Source: Moesziomyces globuligerus (Eukaryota > Basidiomycota > Ustilaginomycetes > Ustilaginales > Ustilaginaceae). Taken from it: DNA of 64,000 bases. How positions within the stretch are numbered: the stretch's first letter is position 1; every line of letters starts with the position of its first letter. Shown piece by piece: positions 31,351 to 41,000 of the stretch. The translations under genes were made by a program, and so were the position numbers. The notes below the pieces were generated by a model. The model made no database searches, was not told the DNA's origin, and worked only from the letters and a program-made list of their open reading frames with translations. The stretch is taken from contig JARVLF010000018.1 of the NCBI GenBank assembly GCA_030849465.1, forward strand, positions 248,001-312,000, written 5' to 3'.

Positions 31351-33048
31351 TTAGGCCCGGTCTTGTGGGTTGATGGGGGTGTTGGATCCGGAAGCGGCCC
31401 TGCTCGTGCCGGCAGCACTCGAGGGAGGGCAGCAGCTCTCTTCCTGGCAAGAGTTGTCCTTGCCGCACGCGATCAGACAGGCGGTATCCACCTTCTGCAC
31501 CTCGTTCTCGACAAGCGTTCCCTGTGCCGTCCTCAGCCTACCCTCGTCATCGCTCTCTGCGACCTGAACGCCACTCAGGATCGCCGCCTCCCTCAGTCCG
31601 CCCGGCACGAACTCGGGCTGGATGGTGCTCGAGTGAATGCCCCAGGCATGGAGGTTGTCCCTGATGTGCGCAGCGATGGTCATGTACCGGTCGGTCTGTC
31701 CAGCCGAGCAGTCGACGAGCACATGGACCGAAGCGACGATCTTGCTCTCGCTGAGCTGCCAGACATGGAGCTCGTGCAGGTTGAGCACGCCATCCACCGA
31801 CTGGATCGACTTGCGCACCGCCTCGAGCGAGACCGAGGCGGGCACACCCTGGAGGAGGATGTAGGAGGCCGACTTGACGAGCGGCAGCGCCGAGTGGAAG
31901 ATGATGATGGTGATGAGGAACGAGATGGCCGGGTCCGAGTAGAAGCGCCACGAGGCTGACGAGTACATGATGAAGAGACCTGCTGCGATGACGCCGACGT
32001 TGCCGAGCGCGTCGCCGAGCACGTGGAGGAAGACACCCTGCATGTTCATGCTGCCCTCGCCGTGCGAGTGTCCGCCGCCGTGCGAGTGGCCATGGCCGGG
32101 AGCATCGTGCGAGTGCGAGTCGGCGACGTGAGCGTGACGGTCGGCGGAGCGGTCGTTCTTTGCCGCAGCCGGCGTGGCGGCTTCGAGATCAGCCGCACTG
32201 CCGTCGGTGGCGCCGTAGTCCTGCGAACCCTTTGCGAGAAGGCGGGTACGCTCGCCGTGAGCACCGTTGAGCGAGGTGACGGAGTTGGAGTGCTGGTGCC
32301 TGGACGAAGCATCGTAGCCGAGGTCGTGGGCGGTCTGAACGACAAAGGCGCGCGTCTGAGCCGGGTGGCCGAGGATGGAGCCTACGCTGTCGCCACGGCC
32401 TCGGCCACGCTTGGCGAGCGAGCTGCTGACGGCGACACCGTCTTCGTTGGAAGCAGCACCGTTCGGGGTGGTGGCCTTGGCGCGACCGATCGAGACGGCC
32501 GTAGCAGAGTCGCCGATAGCAGACGAGTCGTGCTGCGGGGCGTTGTGGCCGTCTGCGCCGGGGAGAGCGTGCGAGTGAGCATGCGAGTGTGCACCGTGAG
32601 AGTGGCCGCCGTGGCCGTGGGAGTGACCGTGTCCGCCGTGAGCATGGCCGTGGTCGTGGAAGAGGAGTAAGCCGACGAGGTTGCTGGCGAGGCCGAGGCA
32701 GCCGACGACGACGACGAGCTTGGGGTTGGAGACCTCGGTGACGTTGACGAAGCGTTCGATGGCTTCCATGAAGATGCTGAAGCAGAGGGCGAGGAGGAAG
32801 ACTCCGTTGACGAGGGCGCCGAGGATTTCTGCGCGCTGCCAGCCGTAGCTGAAGCGGTGGTCGGAGGACTTTGTGGAGAGCTTGACGGCCCAGAGGGCGA
32901 CGACGAGGGACATGACATCGTTGAGCATGTGGAACGAGTCGGCGACGAGGGCGAGCGAGCCGACGGCATAGCCGGTGATGATCTCGACGAAGAAGAAGAC
33001 GATATCAATCACCAGGAGGGTGATGATGCGAGTCTCCTTGCTCAGCAT
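31351..33048 (-). CDS. ZRC1: Vacuolar-type zinc transporter (CDF family, Zrc1/Cot1)
   Basis: A single minus-strand exon of 565 residues. Six membrane helices are expected. Zinc-site motifs are DSFHMLNDVM in helix 2 and HVLGDALGNVGV in helix 5 (HxxxD type). The cytosolic loop between helices 4 and 5 is very long and has two His-rich blocks (HDHGHAHGGHGHSHGHGGHS and, further on, HSHDAPGHGHSHGGGHSHGE) separated by about 140 residues of low complexity. A CDF C-terminal domain follows (VDGVLNLHELHVWQLSESKI). The tail is Cys-rich (CLIACGKDNSCQEESCCPP), unusual and possibly metal-binding. The family exports Zn2+ from the cytosol into the vacuole in exchange for protons. The first ATG in frame is at 33046-33048; the upstream TTG is not a credible start. 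Confidence 0.93.
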   Translation of the reverse strand: MLSKETRIITLLVIDIVFFFVEIITGYAVGSLALVADSFHMLNDVMSLVVALWAVKLSTKSSDHRFSYGWQRAEILGALVNGVFLLALCFSIFMEAIERFVNVTEVSNPKLVVVVGCLGLASNLVGLLLFHDHGHAHGGHGHSHGHGGHSHGAHSHAHSHALPGADGHNAPQHDSSAIGDSATAVSIGRAKATTPNGAASNEDGVAVSSSLAKRGRGRGDSVGSILGHPAQTRAFVVQTAHDLGYDASSRHQHSNSVTSLNGAHGERTRLLAKGSQDYGATDGSAADLEAATPAAAKNDRSADRHAHVADSHSHDAPGHGHSHGGGHSHGEGSMNMQGVFLHVLGDALGNVGVIAAGLFIMYSSASWRFYSDPAISFLITIIIFHSALPLVKSASYILLQGVPASVSLEAVRKSIQSVDGVLNLHELHVWQLSESKIVASVHVLVDCSAGQTDRYMTIAAHIRDNLHAWGIHSSTIQPEFVPGGLREAAILSGVQVAESDDEGRLRTAQGTLVENEVQKVDTACLIACGKDNSCQEESCCPPSSAAGTSRAASGSNTPINPQDRA

Positions 33049-33904
33049 CTTGGGCAAGTTGAGGTGAAGACGAGGATGAGACAGAGCGGGATGAAGGTCT
33101 AATAGGCTGGACTGAGCCAGAGTGCGCTTGGTGCACGACTAGGCAGACGAGACCAAAAGGCTTAAGCCGAGCGCATGTGGTGGTGCAAAGATACGATGGA
33201 GGGGGCGGGGGTGTGTGTTTAGATCGACTGAGCTTCGGTTGAGAGTGTGCCTTTTTGTGTGGGTCCTAGGGCGGAACGAATACGGAGCGCGCAGAAGCAC
33301 GAGCTGCGCGGCAGATGAGCAGCGCTCTCGGGACGCGTTGGAGCGATTTCGCTTGCATCGTGCACTGAAACTCGTTCTTTTCCCAATCCGAATCCGAATC
33401 GCTCAAACGAAAAAATGCATTCACATTATTTTTGCTCGGCCACCCTCCTCTTTTGCCCGCACCAGCAAATCGAACCGAGGCTTCGCTCCACATTCCACAG
33501 CATTGGACCGAAATCCAATCCAATGTGTTAGATTGAAGTTGCTTGTCTTTTGTGAATACACGCCGGCTCAACAGCGAGACGCGTGAAAAATGGGCCCAAG
33601 TGGAGTTTCCAGGTGATCGGCTTGGCTGCTGGTGAGCGGCGCTGCCCAACTGAGCCAAGCTGGGCCGAATTGCTTCGTGGACGGACGCGCAACGACATTC
33701 TTCGACTCCACACGCTCCCACCGCACCGCGCTTGCACCACCCGACGTCCAACACCCTCATCGTGTTGCTCTACCTCACCACCACCGCAGCCCCGTATCTC
33801 TCCACCTCTCCCACTCGGCGCGACTCCCTCGGCTCTTACATCCGCTCCGTTCATCTTGCCCGTAGCCACCTCCCAGCCTCGCCCCCGCTCCCACATTCGC
33901 AACC
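33049..33904. promoter_or_regulatory. Divergent promoter region ZRC1 / RPN1
   Basis: 856 bases between divergent start codons. The right 315 bases before the RPN1 ATG contain no ATG and are C-rich, so they are probably leader. AATCCG is repeated at about 33385-33398. No proteasome-type element could be identified with confidence. Confidence 0.45.
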
Positions 33905-36769
33905 ATGGCGCGAGGTGACGGCCAGGAGCTCGACATCACCGTCCCCGTCGAGGACCCAAAGAAGTCCGAAAAACAAAAGGCAAAGGAAGAGCAGCGCGAG
34001 GAGGCCGCACGCAAGGGCCTCCCTCCCTTTTCCGAGAAGCGTGCAAACGCCAAGGATAAGCCCGAGGATGAGCTCAGCGAGGAAGACCTCCAGCTCAAGA
34101 ACGAGCTCGAGATGCTCGTAGAGCGTCTCAAGGAGGACGACGCTTCCCTCTATCGCCCCGCTCTCGAGTCCCTCCGTACCCTCATCCGCACCAGCACCTC
34201 TTCCATGACCTCGGTCCCCAAGCCACTCAAGTTCCTCCGCCCACACTATCCCGAGCTCAAGTCGCTCTACCAAGCATGGAACCACGCCTCCGACGACAAG
34301 AGCCTCTTCGCAGAGATCCTCTCCGTCCTCGCCATGACTTACTCTGACAACGGTCAGCGCGAGACACTCCATTTCCGCCTCGAGGCCAACCACGTCGCCG
34401 CCTCGGGCAAGTCGGAAGACCCAGGCCTTTGGGGCCACGAATACATGCGTCACCTTGCCGCAGAGCTTGGCGAGGAGTACAATGCACGCTCCCACGAGGA
34501 CCGAAACACCGACGAGCTTCTCGACCTCGCCCTTCAAGTCGTCCCCTTCAGCCTCACCCACAACGCAGAGGCTGACGCCGTCGACCTCTTGCTAGAGCTC
34601 GAGGCCATCGACAAGCTGCCCCAGTTCGTCGACAAGGACACCTACGCACGCGTCTGCCTCTACATGGTCAGCTGCGTCAACCTTCTCGTGCCTCCCGACG
34701 ATGCCATGTTCCTTCGTACCGCCCACGACATCTACCGTAAGCACGGGCGCTACACCGAAGCCATGACCTTGGCTCTCCGCCTCGGCGATAAGGCGCTCAT
34801 CCGCGCCGACTTTGAGGCGCCCAAGAACCCCACCATGCGCAAGCAGCTCGCCTTCATGCTCGCCCGCCAACACATCCCCATCGAGTGGCTCCAGGACGAA
34901 GACGAACCCATCACCGACAACGAGCTGCTCGACATCATGTACAACTCCCACCTCTCTCGCCACTTTGTCAGCTTCGCCAAGGACCTCAACGTCATGGAGC
35001 CCAAGAGCCTCGAAGACATCTACAAGACCCACCTCGAAAACTCGCGCACCGGCCTCGGCGGTTCCGTCGACTCGGCCCGCGGCAACCTCGCCAGCACCTT
35101 TGTCAACGCCTTTGTCAACGCCGGCTTCGGAAACGACAAGCTCATGGTCGATGCGCCCGAGGGCAACTCTTGGATCTACAAGAACAAGGACCACGGCATG
35201 CTCTCTGCCGCCGCCTCGCTCGGCATGAGCCTCCTCTGGAACACAGAGACCGGCCTCGACCAGATCGACAAGTACTCCTACTCGTCCGAAGAGGCCATCA
35301 AGGCCGGCGCCCTCCTCGCCTACGGCATCGTGCACTCCGGCCTTCGCTCCGAACTCGACGAGGCCCTCGCACTCCTCTCCGAGCACATCGAGTCCAAGAG
35401 CATCCCTCTCAAGATCTCGGCCATCGTCGGTCTCGGCCTCGCCTACGCCGGCTTCTGCCGTGAAGACATTGCTGCTCTGCTCCTGCCCAACATCCAGGAC
35501 GAGACTACGCCCATGGAGGTCGCCGCCATGTCCGCCCTCGCGCTCGGCTTCGTCTTTGCCGGCAGCTGCCACGGCGAGATCACCCCCACCATCCTCCAGA
35601 GCATGATGGAACGCGATCCTTCGCAGCTCGACGACAAGTGGGCGCGCTTCATGATCCTCGGCCTCGCCCTCCTCTTCCTCGGCAAGCAGGACGAGAGCGA
35701 CGCCACCATCGAGACGCTCAAGGCCATCGAGCACCCCATCAGCAAGCAGGCGCAGGTGCTCGTCGACATGTGCTCCTACGCAGGCACGGGCAACGTGCTC
35801 AAGGTCCAGACCATGCTCCACTACTGCACAGAACGTCACGCGCCCGATGCTCCTGCGAGCGATGACGCCGAGGGTGCCAACGCCAACGCCGGCGGCAGCA
35901 GCAGCAGCAACAGCAGCGGAAGCGATGCCGAGAACGCCGGCGACGACGCCCAGGACAAGGAGGCAAACGATCTCTTCCAAGCATTCGCTGTGATCGGCAT
36001 TGCGCTCGTCACCATGGGCGAGGAGGTGGGTGCCGAGATGGCGTTGCGCCACCTCTCGCATCTCATGCACTACGGCGAGCCCACCATCCGTAGGGCGGTG
36101 CCGCTCGCCTTGGCGCTGCTCCACCCCTCGAATCCCTCGATGCCCGTGATCGACACGCTCTCCAAGTACTCGCACGACTCGGACCTCGACGTGGCCATCA
36201 ATGCCATCCTCGCCATGGGTCTGGTGGGCGCCGGATCCAACAACGCCAGGCTGGCACAGATGCTCAGGCAGCTGGCGGGCTACTACTACAAGGAACCCGA
36301 CTGTCTTTTCATGGTGCGCGTGTCGCAGGGCTTGGTGCACATGGGCAAGGGCACGATTGGCATCAACCCGTACCACACCGATCGCCAACTCATGTCGCGT
36401 ACGGCGGTGGCGGGTATCCTCACGCTGCTCACATCGATGACCGATGCGCGCGGCTTCGTGTTGGATCAGGCGCACTGGATGCTCTACATGCTGACGCCGG
36501 CCATGTATCCGCGCTTCCTCATCACGCTCGACGACAAGCTCGAGGCGCTCCCGACATCAGTTCGCGTCGGTAAGGCGGTCGACGTTGTGGGTCAGGCGGG
36601 TAAGCCGCGCACGATCAGTGGATTCCAGACACATACTACACCCGTACGCGTGGGCACGTACGAGCGTGCAGAGCTCGGCACCGAGGAGTACCTCAGCTAC
36701 GCCCACGTCCTCGAGGGCTTCACCATCCTCCTCAAGAACCCGGGCTACGTCAAGGAGGAAGACTTGTGA
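33905..36769 (+). CDS. RPN1: 26S proteasome base subunit Rpn1
   Basis: A single exon of 954 residues. A charged N-terminus (KKSEKQKAKEEQREEAARKG) leads to the conserved LKNELEMLVERL and LKFLRPHYPELKSLYQAW regions, which identify Rpn1/PSMD2. The central part holds the proteasome/cyclosome repeats, for example AGALLAYGIVHSGLRSELDE, ISAIVGLGLAYAGFCREDIA and AAMSALALGFVFAGSCHGEI, forming the toroid that binds ubiquitin receptors and Ubp6. An acidic Ser/Asn-rich insert (GGSSSSNSSGSDAENAGDDA) splits the repeats near residues 655-685. The C-terminal part (FLITLDDKLEALPTSVRVG) is conserved. It acts in the base of the 19S particle. The start, ACCATGG, is in good context. Confidence 0.97.
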   Translation: MARGDGQELDITVPVEDPKKSEKQKAKEEQREEAARKGLPPFSEKRANAKDKPEDELSEEDLQLKNELEMLVERLKEDDASLYRPALESLRTLIRTSTSSMTSVPKPLKFLRPHYPELKSLYQAWNHASDDKSLFAEILSVLAMTYSDNGQRETLHFRLEANHVAASGKSEDPGLWGHEYMRHLAAELGEEYNARSHEDRNTDELLDLALQVVPFSLTHNAEADAVDLLLELEAIDKLPQFVDKDTYARVCLYMVSCVNLLVPPDDAMFLRTAHDIYRKHGRYTEAMTLALRLGDKALIRADFEAPKNPTMRKQLAFMLARQHIPIEWLQDEDEPITDNELLDIMYNSHLSRHFVSFAKDLNVMEPKSLEDIYKTHLENSRTGLGGSVDSARGNLASTFVNAFVNAGFGNDKLMVDAPEGNSWIYKNKDHGMLSAAASLGMSLLWNTETGLDQIDKYSYSSEEAIKAGALLAYGIVHSGLRSELDEALALLSEHIESKSIPLKISAIVGLGLAYAGFCREDIAALLLPNIQDETTPMEVAAMSALALGFVFAGSCHGEITPTILQSMMERDPSQLDDKWARFMILGLALLFLGKQDESDATIETLKAIEHPISKQAQVLVDMCSYAGTGNVLKVQTMLHYCTERHAPDAPASDDAEGANANAGGSSSSNSSGSDAENAGDDAQDKEANDLFQAFAVIGIALVTMGEEVGAEMALRHLSHLMHYGEPTIRRAVPLALALLHPSNPSMPVIDTLSKYSHDSDLDVAINAILAMGLVGAGSNNARLAQMLRQLAGYYYKEPDCLFMVRVSQGLVHMGKGTIGINPYHTDRQLMSRTAVAGILTLLTSMTDARGFVLDQAHWMLYMLTPAMYPRFLITLDDKLEALPTSVRVGKAVDVVGQAGKPRTISGFQTHTTPVRVGTYERAELGTEEYLSYAHVLEGFTILLKNPGYVKEEDL

Positions 36770-37135
36770 GGCGTGTCCACAAGCATGACCAATGTAACGC
36801 TAGCAGCCCATCAGAGAAATCAGTCTCATTCTCGCTTCGACCCTCCTGACTTTCGACGCGTCGATGCGTCGCCCGCGTTCGATGCTTCGAGCGACACTTG
36901 TGAGCCTGAGGGCCTCACTCCTTTGACGACGATACTTCGAGAGCTTTGAGAAGAATCGTGTGAAGACCACCATAGCATCGATGCTTCGATCACGGGAGAC
37001 TGGCGCGGGCTATCTCGGTTCTGAACCTGCCCGTGGTGCTTGCTTGGTCGATGTCGAAAGGGGCACGTGTGGTACTCGAGATTTTGGTGGGAAGCTTGTG
37101 CTCAGTCAGGTTCTCCGAGAATTTTCCTGGTCAAG

Positions 37136-37196
37136 CCAGGCGGTCCTGAGGACCGCCTGGATCCACTCACAAGCGCGGCGGTCGTAGGGACCGCCG
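37136..37196 (+). repeat. Two tandem inverted repeats with matching CGG-N9-CCG cores
   Basis: The first has perfect 11-base arms, CCAGGCGGTCC (37136-37146) and GGACCGCCTGG (37150-37160), with a 3-base spacer. The second has 8-base arms CGGCGGTC (37176-37183) and GACCGCCG (37189-37196). Each contains CGG, nine bases and CCG (37141-37155 and 37179-37193), starting 38 bases apart, and each is followed by TGGATCCAC. Zn2Cys6 regulators bind inverted CGG triplets of this sort, so this is a candidate operator; a hairpin RNA is the alternative. Confidence 0.75.
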
Positions 37197-37279
37197 ACTG
37201 GATCCACCCGCTTCAACTGTCTCAGCGTCAAAAGTGGAGTACGACGCGTGCCTTGAATTCCATGCACTCTGTGACATGC

Positions 37280-37289
37280 GCACATGTGC
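37280..37289 (+). repeat. Perfect palindrome GCACATGTGC
   Basis: A ten-base perfect palindrome about 90 bases downstream of the paired CGG-N9-CCG elements. Its core CACATGTG is an E-box-like sequence. It could be a basic helix-loop-helix factor site, which is unproven. Confidence 0.6.
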
Positions 37290-37327
37290 ATCAAGGTGAC
37301 TTGGCGGTCAAGTCGTAGCATTCGAGC

Positions 37328-37346
37328 GTGATCTCCGGGAGATCAC
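37328..37346 (+). repeat. Near-perfect palindrome with 9-base arms
   Basis: Arms GTGATCTCC and GGAGATCAC flank one central G. It is the last of four inverted repeats within 211 bases upstream of the RdRP gene. Confidence 0.7.
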
Positions 37347-37900
37347 CACGTCGTCACCACCCTATTCCGTCTTCCATGCTTTTGCGGAGGCCGATGCGCA
37401 GACCTGCTTCGCTCGGTCCTCACAACTTTACTCCGCAACCTTTCGCTCTCGCGCGCAGCCAGACGCTGAGCTAGGACGTTCCTCGAGGCAACGAGACTGC
37501 CACATCTCTCCTATCCGAGCCGAAGGCGGTCCCTTTGTGGGCTGAACGGCCATGGCAAGTGGCTGTGGTGGGTCTCCATTGAAGCACCCTCGAGCATGCT
37601 GCTTCGATTCCAGAGCATACCGTGACGACAGAGGCTTGAGACGCTCGCTCAGGTTCGATGCATCGCAGCACAGGGAGATTGGACTTCGCACCTTCACCGC
37701 ATCTCGCCCGGTCGCCAGCGCACGTACCGCCCGTCGTTCATATCGGCCCAGCTCATCTTCGTGCAGATCTGCACATTCGGGCCTTTCCACACTTGACTGC
37801 GCACTGGCCGCAGCCCGACTTCCGCACTACTTCCGCACATCCGCCAACATTCCATCAAGCTTCTCGATTCTCCGCATCTTGCCCTTCTTTCCTTATAAGC

Positions 37901-37948
37901 ATGCAGCATTCTAACATCCCTCTCGTATTCACCCCACCGACATCATAG
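37901..37948 (+). CDS. Possible upstream ORF before the RdRP gene (15 codons)
   Basis: An ATG at 37901 opens a 15-residue frame (MQHSNIPLVFTPPTS) ending 68 bases before the RdRP ATG. A TTATAAG motif just upstream (about 37893) may be a TATA box; in that case transcription would start after the uORF and it would not be translated. Confidence 0.3.
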   Translation: MQHSNIPLVFTPPTS

Positions 37949-38016
37949 ACTTCAGAATCTCTGTTCATTCAAGGCTATCTCCAACCACTTCCATCACTCC
38001 GCTGGACCCCATACAT

Positions 38017-41000
38017 ATGTCAAACGCCTTGCGACAGATTCATCCAAATGGAAGGAACACCACCATTGCTCGCCATCATGCCTCCCCTTCAAAGAGACCA
38101 TCGATAGAGACGAACATCCAAGCACCTCAACGCTCCAAGTCGCGCAAGTCAGTTCATTCTGCCGCACACGCCCCGGCCAGTCCGTCCACATCGAACTTAG
38201 ACGTCGCGGTCAACACTGGTCGCGTCAGGGCTCCCGAGGTCATAGACATCTCCACCATGTACAGCTCGGATTCCGATTCCGACGTGTACCACGACATCCT
38301 CGTCGCCGGTTCCTGGGGCGCCACCCCAGGCTCATCTCAGGGAACCGACAACTCGTCGCTCTCTCCCCACTCACACCCACCTCCGAGCAACACCATCTCG
38401 AACGCTCCCTCGGAAAAGAAGGATCTTGCGGCCGCTAGAAGAGACGCGCCCCTGTGGGCCCTCTTCCGCGAGGACTTTGCAGACGATGGCGCACCGCATC
38501 GTATCTTTCTTCCGATAGATTCCTCGGTCAAGGATGCCGACGTCAAGGCCGACCCAGCCTCCTCGGAAGTGGATCTCGGCGAAGCGGACCTTGACGAAGC
38601 TCAGCGCGCACCATCAGCATTGCGCGTCTCCTCTCCCTCCGACAAACCGCAGCGCCTCCGAAAGCTGCCGCCCTTTGTCGTCGTCGAACAACACATGCGC
38701 GTCAAGGTCATGCAAAAGCAGAAGGATGGCCGTCCAGGCGTGCCTTGGGGCGTCCAGTTCTACCTCGCCTCACTCGCTTCTCACGGTCATTTCGGCCTCG
38801 ACGAGCTGGACATCACCGCCGGCGTCAATGCCATCCGATCCTCATACAACGCCTCCTCCTTCTGCGCGCTCTTTGAGCCCTCCAACCAGCAGGCCCTCTG
38901 GGACTCGAAGCGAGTCGAGGCTCCCATCATGGCCCGAAGAGCCACGGATCGCGAGCGGCAGGTCTGCACCGAGCTCGATCGGGAAGCCGAAATGCTCGCT
39001 GACTCACGCCTAAATGGTGTCGTCGGCCCTCCTGGCGAAGAGATGACCTCGTTTGGCGGACGTGTCATCTTCCAGGGACGACTTGCCTGCTCCAGGAAGC
39101 AGGAGCGTCCAAGACCGGGCTTCAAGGCAAGCCATCTCGACTTTTCAATCAAGCTCCTCCCTCCCAAGCTTGGTGGAAGCTGCCGCTTCTCGAGACGATT
39201 TGGAAGCGAGAGCATCCTCCGCCTCACCATGGAGCGCAGCATGACCAAGGAGGCGCGACGCTTTGCCGTGCACGCCAAGACGCGCGAGATCCACGCCGAG
39301 ATCTCCGACTTCTTCGGTCGCACTGTCCAGATCATGGGCCGCAAGTATCGGCCCATCATCTGCAAGGACGAGACTGTCTTCTACCTTTGGATCGCCTCGC
39401 CGGACGGTAGTCCCGATCAGCCCGAGTTCGACTGCGTCTGGGACTTCGTCGACCACCACGCGCCCTTCGCCGAGAACGCCAGACAGCAGCTGGGCAAGTT
39501 CATCCAGCGAATCCAGCTTGGCCTCTCAACATCTGTCCCAGCTGCGAACGTGGGCGCAATCACCTACGTGTCGGACTTGCGCGGTGATCCGCACCCAATC
39601 ACAGGCGAGCAGGTCATCATGACGGATGGTGCGGGCGCAATGTCGCTCGCCGTTGCGCGCGACGTGGCCCAGCAACTCGGCCACGCCTCGATTCCATCGG
39701 CAATCCAGGCGCGCATCGCGGGCGCCAAGGGCGTCTGGTACCTCGACCCGAATGCGCAAAGCTGGCTGCCAGGCGAAGAACCCAAACGGTGGGTCCAGGT
39801 CCGCAAGTCGCAGAACAAGATCAAGTACCCGCGCGGCCGTTCCCGCGACTTGAGCCAGAAGGTCGTCGACCTTCTCGGCCCGTCCCGCACCTCGTCGCCC
39901 TCGTCGCTTTCCAAGCAGATCATTCTGGTCCTGCACAGCAATGGGGTCCCCATCGACGTCTTTGCCGCGCTACAGCAGTCCGAGCTGAGAGCGATCGCGA
40001 ACGACGTGTCGGACTGGGAGGGCCCGGATGCCAACGTCTGCTTGCGCCTCGCCACGGTCGTCGAACGTCTCTGCAAGATCGAGACGACACGAGCAAGGAG
40101 GAGTACCGAGGCTGCCGAACATCGAGCTCAGGGCATGAGCTCGCTCACCGGCGACAACGCCAGAGATCCCGACTTCGAAGGCAACGATGATCGCGACTTT
40201 TACTTTGGTCAGGACGGTCGGCATGCGTGGAATGGCAAGCCGATCTCGAAGCAAGAGTGCGCATACGAGATGCTGCTCGTCGGCTTCCATCCGCGCTCGT
40301 GCGCCTACCTCGCGGATCTGCTTGTCGACATTGCGAACACGGCGATGAAGAGGATCACCTCTCGCTTCGCGATCTCGATTCCTCGCAGCGCCGAGGCCAT
40401 GGTCATTCCGGACCCAACGGGCACACTCGAAGCGGACGAGATTCAGTTCCGCTTCAGCGGCGACAGCATCACAGACCCCGACAGCCGGCTTCGACTGCAG
40501 CATGTTCCCGAAGGCGACGTATTGGTGACGCGCCACCCATGCTTACTTCCGACGGACATTCGAAAAGTGAGGGCAGTCGTGCGGCCCGAGCTCAGCAAGT
40601 ATCAGGACGTCGTCGTCTTCTCGACCAAGGGCCACACTCCTCTGGCGTCGATGCTGAGCGGGGGAGACTACGACGGAGATCTGATCCGCGTCTTCTGGGA
40701 GCCGCAGCTGGTCGAGCCCTTCAAGAACTCGGACGTCAAGTTTGCCACATGCCCCTTCGAGATCAGCGACGCTTTCGATCGTGTCGAGGAGACGGTGCAG
40801 GACTTTGTTGCGCAGCAGGCCGGCAAGACCAAGGAGGACCGAGATCGCGCGCTGATCGCCCACCTGGTTGCGCCTGCATTCGACCCGCAGGTGCGGGGCC
40901 TGTACGGCGTGATGCATTTGTACGCGGCCTGGCAATTCGGCATCGAAAGTGCACAGGCGGTGGATCTAGCGCACAAGTTCTGCCAATGCATGGACGCGCC

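Larger units (their letters stand above)
36770..38016. promoter_or_regulatory. RPN1 3' region and RdRP promoter
   Basis: 1.25 kb between two genes on the same strand. It is unusual for a cluster of inverted repeats at 37136-37346 (listed separately). The 12-mer TCGATGCTTCGA occurs twice (36879-36890 and 36978-36989). A TTATAAG motif near 37893 and a short ATG frame at 37901 lie close to the RdRP start. Confidence 0.55.
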
